Below, piece by piece: positions 26,985 to 35,352 of a stretch of DNA of 64,000 bases. The stretch spans positions 26,567-90,566 of the forward strand of contig JAQXCN010000013.1 of the NCBI GenBank assembly GCA_029251865.1, given 5' to 3'. A program made the translations under genes and the position numbers. The notes under the pieces are model-generated. The model saw nothing but the letters and a program-made list of their open reading frames with translations, was not told where the DNA came from and searched no databases. The stretch is from Crocinitomicaceae bacterium (GTDB lineage Bacteria; Bacteroidota; Bacteroidia; Flavobacteriales_D; Crocinitomicaceae). Numbering within the stretch: position 1 is the first letter of the stretch; every line of letters begins with the position of its first letter.

Positions 26985-29807
26985 ATGAAAACTAAAAATT
27001 ACATTAAAATAGCAAGTCTTTTCAGTGCCATTATTCTCCTAGGATCTTGTGCCAAAGAGCGCTCTACCTCAACGGGTTGGGAATATAACAACTACCAGAA
27101 TGGAGGTTTTGAAAAGTTCGATGCAAAAGAACAAGAAACTGGTCCTGGTCTTGTATTCATTGAAGGCGGAACTTTCACAATGGGAAGCACGGAAGAGGAT
27201 GTCATGGGTGACTGGAATAACAGTCCAAAACGTGCGACGGTTTCCTCGTTTTACATGGACAGAACAGAGGTAACAAACCTACACTGGACTGAGTACATGA
27301 ATTGGATGAAACGCGTCTATTACAAATCATATCCGCACATTTATAAAAAATGTCTTCCTGATACACTCGTTTGGAGATCTCCTCTTTCCTACAGAGAGAA
27401 GTTTGTTGACTATTATCTTCGTCATCCTTCTTACAGAGATTATCCAGTTGTTGGTGTTTCTTGGTTACAAGCCAATGATTTCTGTAAATGGAGAACAGAT
27501 CGTGTAAACGAAGCGATTTTAGTTAGAGAGGGTATTATTAAATGGCACTTTGCAAATACCTATGATCATGAGAATTCTGACGTTGGTGCTGCAAATAGAG
27601 CAAATTATGCTTCTATGACTTCTTCACCCGAAAATATGTTTTCCACTGAAAACTATCTCAATGGTAATTATAACGTTCAGACTGGCTCGCCGAATAAGAA
27701 TAAAAAAGGTGATACGCTTGGTTTGAAAGGTGGATATACTCTAGATGACGGTAGTTCAAAAGCACCTATGCTTGATGCCAAAACGAAAAAACCAATTCCA
27801 AGAGATCCGTATCAATTACAAAATTATGATCCGGTATACGCCAACGAATCTCGACTTGGTTCTAGAGCGGTTAAAATGGAAGATGGAATCCTTCTCCCAA
27901 AATACCGTCTACCGACTGAAGCAGAATGGGAATTTGCTGCATTAGGCTTAATTGGAAATCTTGACCCAGATTCGGAAAATATTGATTCACGCCGTATCTA
28001 TCCGTGGGATGGTCACTACGTAAGAAGAAAAGAAGACCAATGGGCTGGCGCAATACAAGCGAATTTTGTTAGAGGAAATGGTGACTACATGGGTGTTTCA
28101 GGAGCTTTAAATGATGGAGCTGACGTTACTGCTCGTGTAGATGACTTTTGGCCAAATGATTACGGTTTGTATCACATGGCAGGAAATGTTTCGGAATGGG
28201 TTATGGATGTTTATCGCCCTACCTCGAATGAAGAATCTGAAGACTTTATGCCGTTTAGGGGTAATGTTTACACAACGCAATTACTCCGTCCTGATGGATT
28301 ATATGATAAACCAGTTTTAGCCACTGATAATCTCTATGATGTATACGGAATGAAAGAATATGTTAATGAATTTGCGCGCGCAAAATACCTTTCATTAACA
28401 GGTGGAACAAAAGCGGTGAATGATTTGAACAAGAAAAACGATCCTTCTTATGTATCAAATTATATCAAAGAAAATCCTAATCAGTACGTGGACTTCCAAG
28501 TGGAAAGCGGGAATTTAAAGGAAATGAATGGCGTATGGCTGGTCCTCAAAGGAGACTCAGTGAAGTTAACTGCCAATATTGAAAAACTAAACAACATTAA
28601 AAAACCTTTCGCGTGGGAAACTGAGGGTGCTCAATTTATGGGTACTACGGCGCAAGATACGAATGTTGTTGTATCATTTTCGGATGCTGGAGATTTTGCA
28701 ATGACTCTGACACAAGAGAATGATTATAAGGAGAGCAAAAAGTTTAAAGTGTTTAATAACAAAAAGAGCTTTGATGACTATGTTAACTATGTAAATTCGA
28801 AAAGAGGTCAAATACTTGGAAATTCAAGACAAAACCCCAGAAAATTCCAGTTTAATGCTCCGAAGGACGGATATGTTTATGGATATAATAAATATTCGAA
28901 AAACGATAGTATTGAATTTAGAGTTTTAGACGATATTAATGGTGTTCTCGATACTGCCATCTATTTATACAATCAGGGCAATGCTACAAAAGCATCTCAT
29001 TATTTGGAGGTTGCATTATTTGGTAATCTTCACAAATCTGATGTATTAGCGATGGAAGATTATCGTAAAGGGCACTTTGAAGGTAAAGTTTACGGTGATG
29101 CGAATGAAGAAATAAAAATTGGCGTTGATGAAGACAATGCTGATGTTATGGTGGAAGCTACCCCCCTTTCAAAGGTGGGCATCTACTTCACTCAGAAAAA
29201 TTACGATGTGGGTTCTAATGATCCTTCAAAGCAATTCCTTGTGGATGGTAAAATCATTTCTACTAGTGTATTTAACGACGTTTACCTTGAGCATAGATTT
29301 AAAAATTACAAGCAAGATCCTAATATTACATCTTGGATCCTGACATTAAGAAATGGACTTACTGAATTTGTGAATGAAACTAGAGGTCAACAGCGTTGGA
29401 GAAACGTCACTGAAGACGAAAATGCTGGTAGATTAAATTACAGAAAAGACGACTACATAAATTATCTTGATGGTGACCTTGAGTCCTCTATTTATTATAA
29501 TAATCAAAAGAAAATTGACGATATTAATAATGGAAGTAGAGATCCTAAACAAGCAGTTTACCAAAGTGAATTTGAAAACTTTAATTTAAAGGGTGAAGCT
29601 GTAAATGTTGGTGTAAGTGGATGGCCAACTACCTTGGTTTCTGACAAATCTAGAGTTTACAAAGGTGGTTCTTGGTCTGACAGAGCATTCTGGCTATCTC
29701 CAGGTAACAGACGATTCTTAGATGAAGAACAATCAACCGCTATGATTGGTTTTAGATGCGCTATGGACAGACTTGGTAGTACCAGAGCCAATTCAAAAAA
29801 GAAATAA
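26985..29807 (+). CDS. gldJ: Gliding/T9SS lipoprotein GldJ with a large internal insertion
   Basis: 940 residues. Lipobox ILLGSC (Cys 22), then STGWEYNN, QETGPGLVFIEGGTFTMGS and SSFYMDRTEVTN, the typical GldJ form of the sulfatase-modifying-factor (SUMF1/FGE) fold. The fold continues through LPTEAEWEFAALG and MAGNVSEWVMDVYRP (near 398) and resumes at RLNYRKDDYINYLDG (near 815) and RVYKGGSWSDRAFWLSPGNRRF. Flavobacterium GldJ is about 560 residues; the extra roughly 380 lie between residues 430 and 812 and include an Ig-like beta stretch (GVWLVLKGDSVKLTANI...AGDFAMTL). GldJ is required for gliding and stabilises GldK. Its neighbours porU, porP/sprF and murF agree. Confidence 0.93.
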   Translation: MKTKNYIKIASLFSAIILLGSCAKERSTSTGWEYNNYQNGGFEKFDAKEQETGPGLVFIEGGTFTMGSTEEDVMGDWNNSPKRATVSSFYMDRTEVTNLHWTEYMNWMKRVYYKSYPHIYKKCLPDTLVWRSPLSYREKFVDYYLRHPSYRDYPVVGVSWLQANDFCKWRTDRVNEAILVREGIIKWHFANTYDHENSDVGAANRANYASMTSSPENMFSTENYLNGNYNVQTGSPNKNKKGDTLGLKGGYTLDDGSSKAPMLDAKTKKPIPRDPYQLQNYDPVYANESRLGSRAVKMEDGILLPKYRLPTEAEWEFAALGLIGNLDPDSENIDSRRIYPWDGHYVRRKEDQWAGAIQANFVRGNGDYMGVSGALNDGADVTARVDDFWPNDYGLYHMAGNVSEWVMDVYRPTSNEESEDFMPFRGNVYTTQLLRPDGLYDKPVLATDNLYDVYGMKEYVNEFARAKYLSLTGGTKAVNDLNKKNDPSYVSNYIKENPNQYVDFQVESGNLKEMNGVWLVLKGDSVKLTANIEKLNNIKKPFAWETEGAQFMGTTAQDTNVVVSFSDAGDFAMTLTQENDYKESKKFKVFNNKKSFDDYVNYVNSKRGQILGNSRQNPRKFQFNAPKDGYVYGYNKYSKNDSIEFRVLDDINGVLDTAIYLYNQGNATKASHYLEVALFGNLHKSDVLAMEDYRKGHFEGKVYGDANEEIKIGVDEDNADVMVEATPLSKVGIYFTQKNYDVGSNDPSKQFLVDGKIISTSVFNDVYLEHRFKNYKQDPNITSWILTLRNGLTEFVNETRGQQRWRNVTEDENAGRLNYRKDDYINYLDGDLESSIYYNNQKKIDDINNGSRDPKQAVYQSEFENFNLKGEAVNVGVSGWPTTLVSDKSRVYKGGSWSDRAFWLSPGNRRFLDEEQSTAMIGFRCAMDRLGSTRANSKKK

Positions 29808-29828
29808 ATAATCTAAAAGATATCCAAT

Positions 29829-29857
29829 AAGCCCGTAGTGATACGGGCTTTTTTTTT
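29829..29857 (+). terminator. Rho-independent terminator after gldJ
   Basis: AAGCCCGTA-gtga-TACGGGCTT is a perfect 9-bp stem with a 4-nt loop followed by a run of T. It separates gldJ from murF, so murF needs its own promoter. Confidence 0.9.
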
Positions 29858-29869
29858 ACATATTTGTAT

Positions 29870-31138
29870 ATGCAGCAACTCTATAAACTCTTTAAAGAGA
29901 CTACCGGGATTTGTACAGACACAAGAAACATTCAGAAAGAATCTTTATTCATTGCATTAAAAGGGCGTAATTTCAACGGTAATACTTTTGCTGAAAATGC
30001 CGTAAACAGAGGTGCGCGATATGCGATTGTAGATGAAAAAGAATTTGTAACTAACCCCAAAATATTTTATGTAGAGGATTGCTTGATTTTTCTTCAAAAA
30101 CTTGCCAACCTTCATAGATCAAAGTTCACCATACCTATAGTGGGTATAACAGGAAGCAATGGTAAAACAAGTACAAAAGAATTAATCACTACTGTTTTAT
30201 CTAAGAAATTCAACACGCTCTCAACTGTTGGCAATTTAAATAATCACATTGGCGTTCCATTGACTTTACTGCTTTTGAATAACACACATGAAATAGCAGT
30301 AATTGAAATGGGAGCAAATAAACCTGGAGACATCGCAGAACTCTGTAATATCGCCTCCCCTACTCATGGTCTCATTACAAATGTTGGGAAAGCACATCTT
30401 GAAGGATTTGGAGATCTTAATGGCGTTGTAGCAACCAAAAAAGCACTGTACACCACAATTCAAAAAAAGAATGGGACAATATTCTTCAACGCAGACGATC
30501 CATTACTAAAATCACTACTTGACCAATCGACTCAAAACATAAGCTATGGTAAGAATACCGCAGATATTCAAGGAGCGCTGATTGAATTAAATCCATTTAT
30601 AAAAATGAAATGGAACAATTTGAATTTTCAATCTACCATTCTCCAAACAAATATGATTGGTAGTTATAATTTTTATAACTTTTTAGCAGCAATATGTATT
30701 GGAAATCATTTTAATGTGCCGTCAACAGCCATCTCAGATGCAATTACAACATATGAGCCTGATAATAAGCGTTCTCAGGTACTGAAAACAAAGAAAAACA
30801 CCTTAATTATTGACTGTTATAATGCAAACCCGACGAGTATGCTTTCAGCGCTAGAAAGCTTTAAACAGTTCCAACATCACCAAAAAATTGCGATTCTTGG
30901 AGATATGCTAGAATTAGGCGAAGATAGTATAGAAGAACATGAAAAAATACTATCATATTGTGATCAAAATGAGATCAAAATAATTCTGATAGGTAATATA
31001 TTTGTAAAACTTAAAAAAGAAGGCGCATTTCAGAGTGTTGAAGATTTCCTTGCTAATCCAATTGAATTTGAAAACAGCGCTGTATTATTAAAAGGTTCAC
31101 GTAGTATTGAACTAGAAAAATTAATTTCTTCTTTGTAG
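29870..31138 (+). CDS. murF: UDP-N-acetylmuramoyl-tripeptide--D-alanyl-D-alanine ligase
   Basis: 422 residues from ATG 29870 (MQQLYKLFKE); the track's TTG start is two codons earlier. Mur ligase blocks: GICTDTRNIQKESLFIALKG (N-terminal UDP-binding domain), GITGSNGKTSTKEL (ATP loop), IEMGANKPGDIAEL, NVGKAHLEGFG, DCYNANPTSM, and LGDMLELGEDS, typical of MurF rather than MurE. It adds D-Ala-D-Ala to the peptidoglycan precursor in the cytoplasm. A -7-like CATATTTG ends 3 nt before the ATG, so the mRNA may be leaderless. murF next to gldJ is a familiar Flavobacteriia arrangement. Confidence 0.95.
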   Translation: MQQLYKLFKETTGICTDTRNIQKESLFIALKGRNFNGNTFAENAVNRGARYAIVDEKEFVTNPKIFYVEDCLIFLQKLANLHRSKFTIPIVGITGSNGKTSTKELITTVLSKKFNTLSTVGNLNNHIGVPLTLLLLNNTHEIAVIEMGANKPGDIAELCNIASPTHGLITNVGKAHLEGFGDLNGVVATKKALYTTIQKKNGTIFFNADDPLLKSLLDQSTQNISYGKNTADIQGALIELNPFIKMKWNNLNFQSTILQTNMIGSYNFYNFLAAICIGNHFNVPSTAISDAITTYEPDNKRSQVLKTKKNTLIIDCYNANPTSMLSALESFKQFQHHQKIAILGDMLELGEDSIEEHEKILSYCDQNEIKIILIGNIFVKLKKEGAFQSVEDFLANPIEFENSAVLLKGSRSIELEKLISSL

Positions 31139-31146
31139 AAAAAAGA

Positions 31147-34100
31147 CTAACGAATCAAATTGATATGGCCAAGAATAACCTTTCTTAATTCAGTTTGTTT
31201 TAACTTATAATCAATACGGTAGGTATATGTACCCACAGGAGATTGTAGGCCTTGATAAGTTCCATCCCAAAAACTATCAAAATCAGAGGCATCGAAAATT
31301 AATTCTCCCCACCTATTATATACTTGAACTGAAAAGAAATCCTGATCTATTCCGTTAGATATTGTAGGATACCAAGCGTCGTTTAGACCGTCACCATCAG
31401 GAGTAAAACTATTAGGAGCAAAAATGATGGCATCTTGATTTACATTGATTTGAAGCTGCATACTGTCTGTACAACCCAAATTCGAGGTCCCATAAAGTGT
31501 AACAATAAAAAACTCTTCGTCATTTACTTCGTATTCAAATAATGCAGGATTATATAGCGTATCTGAACTACCCTCGCCAAAATCCCAAAAATAACTCTCA
31601 GCACCATTTGAATTATTAGAAAATAAAACCTCTGATGATCCATAAGAAATCTGGTTGGTTGAAATCGAATAGTCAATATTCGGACTAGGTAAAACGCAGA
31701 TAAGATCTTCCATACTCATAATACCAGGACAACCATTTGGAGTCTCCATAACAAGAGTGACATCATAACACCCCTCATCTATAAACGTATAACTCGTATT
31801 GGTACAACCACTAAACGTAGTTCCGTTGTCTAAGGACCAATTACAATCATAAGCATTAGGAGTGGTATTTGTAAATGTTACATTTAATGGAGCACATCCC
31901 GAAGTAACATTAACATCAAAAGTGGTCACAGGCATTGCATCTACAGAAACTAAAATTGACTCTAATTCCGTCTGACAACCGTTAACATCATAGATCACCT
32001 GATAAATGGTCGTTGTATTAGGGGAAACACTGATTGTTTCGGATGTTTGATTACTTGGTAACCACAGGAATTGCCCCCCGGCAATGGACGGAATTGCAGA
32101 AAGTACGATGTTTTCTCCTTCACAAATTCCTTGATCTTGAACTGACAAAACTGGTTGTTCGGTAACAGAAACAATAGCATTTTCTATGCTACTACTGCAA
32201 TTGTTAACTGAATAGGAAACCGTATAATTCGAGGTAATGGATGGAGAGACCACGAGCGAGGAGCTATTTTCTGTATATCCAGCCCAATCATAAGTTCCGC
32301 CTGTAGGTGAACCCTGAGCATTTAAAACACCTGATTGCCCTTCACAAATACCAATATCATTAATAATTAAATCGGGAATCGGATTAACGAATATTGTCGC
32401 CGTTGTCAATTGACTCAAACATCCATCAACAGCATATAAAACACTGTATGAAGTGGTTGTATCCGGGACTTCTGTAATGCTTTGAGTTGTGGACCCAAGT
32501 GAAGTCCAATTAAAAGTACCTCCTGGAATAGAAGGCTCTGCGGTCAACGTACCTGATTGACCATCACAAATTTCAACATCCGCTATGGTTAAAACAGGTG
32601 TTGGCGTAACTTCTATATTTACCTCTGTTGTATCCGAGGAACATCCATTTAAAGTATAGCTCAATCCGTACGTGATATTTGATGGTGGATAGGTCGTTAT
32701 GGAGGATGTTATTTCTCCAGAAGGAAACCACTCATATGAGCCTCCAGGAAGTGAAGGATTACCAGTCAAAGTAACCGATTGTGATGAACAAATTGTATTT
32801 GAACCAGAAATACTTACCAAAGGCGTCGGTAAAACCGAAACAGTTGAAGTTGCAGTATTACTTTCACACCCATTTAAATTATAATCAACAGTATAAAATG
32901 CATTAGACGAAGGCTCAACAATAACACTATTCGAAGAACCTAAGTTATTAGACCAAGTGTATATTCCCCCGGGAATAGAGGCCTCAGCCATCAGTTCAAT
33001 ACTATTACCAGAACATATTGTTTCTGAGTTTACACTGAGAACAGGATTTGGTATTGCTACTATCTCAATAGAATCCTCTCCGATACATCCATTTTCGCCA
33101 ATAGCTGTTACAGAATAGGTGCCCCCGGAAGAAACCGTAATTTGAGATGCACTACCCAAATTATTTGACCATTCGTAACTATTGGCTCCAGAAACTAGAA
33201 TTTCAATTGAAGTCGTATTACAATCTAAGATATCAGTACCTGAAATACTCTGTAAAGATAAATCTGGAACCGTAAAATCTGAGGTGATAACAATTGAGGA
33301 GGAATCCATACACCCATTATCCCCTACTCCTACGACAAAATACTCGCCCGCACTTGAAACAACCGTAGAAATATTTTCAATCGAATCATTCCAAATGTAG
33401 TTATCTGCTCCTGAACCAAAAAGGACTATCTCAGGCATATTACAACTGAGTTCATTCGTTGTATTTGTTATATTATCAATATCAATTAAAGGTAGGTCAA
33501 CATTCTCATTAATCAGAATATTCATTTGGAGTTCGCAGCCATTAGAATCAACATAATCAACGATATAATTACCAGGCTCACTTATTACGTTCCACGATGT
33601 ATTTAATGATGATCCTCCAGACCAATTAAAATTACTACCACCTTGTGCAGATACCTCAATTTCTGAAGTCAAGCAATCTAATTCTATATATCCTGAAAGG
33701 TTTTCTATGTAAGATAACTCACCACTTAACGTTTCATTGATTTCTACTAATATAGAATCTTGGCAACCATTGCCATCAGTTACTACACCCATATAATTTC
33801 CAGCTTCTAAACCAGTAGCATCCTCTGAGATCATACTATTGTTCCAAATAACATTGTATCCAGGTACTCCTCCGGAAATAGTTAAATCTACCGAACCTAC
33901 TCCTTCTGCACACAATATATGTTCCACTTCGGTCTCCATCAGAAGAGCAAGAGGCTCTGTAATAACTTGACTCATAGAATTCATACAACCATGCTCATCC
34001 ATGATTGTCATTGTATGCGTTCCTGATAATACCATAAATTGGTTTAAAGAAGCCATTGCTCCCCCGTTCATTCCAAACATCATGTTTGAACCATTAGCCA

Positions 34101-35346
34101 ACACCTCTAGCATTCCCTCTTCTCCATTACAGCCTATTTCTTGAATCATCTCTGCGCTAGAAAACTGCGGTAATTCTAAAACTTCTACTGATAACTCAGT
34201 TGTTTGCGCACATTGACCAGGATCAGGTATAAACGTAAATGTTTGAACTCCGACCTGAAAAGAATCTATTGTACTCGACCAATTTCCTGTAAAACCGTTT
34301 AAAGAAATATTTGGTAACTCCGGTGAGTTCGAATTCTGACAAATTGGTCCAATTGTTTCGAAGGTAGGAACCTCATTAATATGCGCGAGAATATAAGGTT
34401 CATCGTCAAAATCATCCCATCCATTTGAGTAAGCATAGGATAATGGCGCATCAGATACACTTGCGCTATTAATCATGTATTCCCAATGCATATTACCCTG
34501 CTTCCAATTTGAAATTCCAGACCAAGTACCATCTTCAAGTTCACTAAAAAATATATTTAAATCAACAGCAGATTCACCAACAGGCCGATTAATCTGATGA
34601 TAAAACAAGGGATTTAGCCCACATACATTCAAATCGGTCAACGTTCGGTCAAAACCTTCAATCGAAGCATCTAAATTTGCCAAACGAACTTCGAAAGTAT
34701 TATTCGGAGATAAAGTAGGACTTAATTCAACAGGTCGGTAGCGCAAGGTCCCAAGACTTGAACCAACAGGGAACAAATAAGCCTCAAGCTGTTCAGTTCG
34801 TCTTGATAAAAACCCACCATTGAGAGAAGAAACAAATCCAGAGGTTCTTTGAACCGCATCTAAAGAAGTATTCTCAACATAGAATGAAAAGGTTTCCGTT
34901 TGGAGTTCAATATGCTTTAAATCTAATATTCCATGAGAAAAAGCATTAATCTCTTGTGTTTTAAAACCACTACCATCTAACGTCAAATTGAAAAAATTTG
35001 ACTCAACAGAACCACTAATTAATTGATTTGCACCTTCAAAGAAAACGGTACCATTATTTGATGAAAACACTGAATTGTTATACCAATTACCCAATAAACG
35101 AATATGTCCTTCACCAACAAAATTTGCATTATTTATGATATCGTCAGTGACATAAATTTCAGCAGCTAAATTAGCCTCTTCGTCGATATTGAGCGTGCCC
35201 AAATCATTTTTAACAGAACCGTTAACATAGATAAATGCGCCTGAAATGGCATTTAAATTGGCTCCATTATTAAGTAGAACTTGGCCTTTGACAAAAAAAT
35301 TAGTCAAACAGATAAAAACAAGAAGAATGCTAAAAATATTCTTCAT
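31147..35346 (-). CDS. Large T9SS type B sorting domain surface protein
   Basis: 1399 residues with signal peptide MKNIFSILLVFICLTNFFVKG. The N-terminal 250 residues resemble the beta-helix-like start of Bacteroidota adhesins (GAFIYVNGSVKND, VTDDIINNANFVGEGHIRLLGNWYNN). SprB-like repeats follow, with motifs such as VTDGNGCQDSILVEI. A series of about 80-residue Ig-like repeats runs roughly from 770 to 1110 (ICxGxSxxLxAxPSxPGGxxxW...YxVxYxVNGC). Next are PKD-like domains (GCAPLNVTFTNTTPNAY, YFWDFGEGSSDTLYNP). The last 90 residues (NSFTPDGDGLNDAW, VYNRWGELIFD, PVGTYTYRIDY) are a type B sorting domain. Likely a cell-surface adhesin; ligand unknown. It lies 6 nt downstream of the collagen-like gene, probably one operon. 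Confidence 0.88.
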   Translation of the reverse strand: MKNIFSILLVFICLTNFFVKGQVLLNNGANLNAISGAFIYVNGSVKNDLGTLNIDEEANLAAEIYVTDDIINNANFVGEGHIRLLGNWYNNSVFSSNNGTVFFEGANQLISGSVESNFFNLTLDGSGFKTQEINAFSHGILDLKHIELQTETFSFYVENTSLDAVQRTSGFVSSLNGGFLSRRTEQLEAYLFPVGSSLGTLRYRPVELSPTLSPNNTFEVRLANLDASIEGFDRTLTDLNVCGLNPLFYHQINRPVGESAVDLNIFFSELEDGTWSGISNWKQGNMHWEYMINSASVSDAPLSYAYSNGWDDFDDEPYILAHINEVPTFETIGPICQNSNSPELPNISLNGFTGNWSSTIDSFQVGVQTFTFIPDPGQCAQTTELSVEVLELPQFSSAEMIQEIGCNGEEGMLEVLANGSNMMFGMNGGAMASLNQFMVLSGTHTMTIMDEHGCMNSMSQVITEPLALLMETEVEHILCAEGVGSVDLTISGGVPGYNVIWNNSMISEDATGLEAGNYMGVVTDGNGCQDSILVEINETLSGELSYIENLSGYIELDCLTSEIEVSAQGGSNFNWSGGSSLNTSWNVISEPGNYIVDYVDSNGCELQMNILINENVDLPLIDIDNITNTTNELSCNMPEIVLFGSGADNYIWNDSIENISTVVSSAGEYFVVGVGDNGCMDSSSIVITSDFTVPDLSLQSISGTDILDCNTTSIEILVSGANSYEWSNNLGSASQITVSSGGTYSVTAIGENGCIGEDSIEIVAIPNPVLSVNSETICSGNSIELMAEASIPGGIYTWSNNLGSSNSVIVEPSSNAFYTVDYNLNGCESNTATSTVSVLPTPLVSISGSNTICSSQSVTLTGNPSLPGGSYEWFPSGEITSSITTYPPSNITYGLSYTLNGCSSDTTEVNIEVTPTPVLTIADVEICDGQSGTLTAEPSIPGGTFNWTSLGSTTQSITEVPDTTTSYSVLYAVDGCLSQLTTATIFVNPIPDLIINDIGICEGQSGVLNAQGSPTGGTYDWAGYTENSSSLVVSPSITSNYTVSYSVNNCSSSIENAIVSVTEQPVLSVQDQGICEGENIVLSAIPSIAGGQFLWLPSNQTSETISVSPNTTTIYQVIYDVNGCQTELESILVSVDAMPVTTFDVNVTSGCAPLNVTFTNTTPNAYDCNWSLDNGTTFSGCTNTSYTFIDEGCYDVTLVMETPNGCPGIMSMEDLICVLPSPNIDYSISTNQISYGSSEVLFSNNSNGAESYFWDFGEGSSDTLYNPALFEYEVNDEEFFIVTLYGTSNLGCTDSMQLQINVNQDAIIFAPNSFTPDGDGLNDAWYPTISNGIDQDFFSVQVYNRWGELIFDASDFDSFWDGTYQGLQSPVGTYTYRIDYKLKQTELRKVILGHINLIR

Positions 35347-35352
35347 TTTCTT

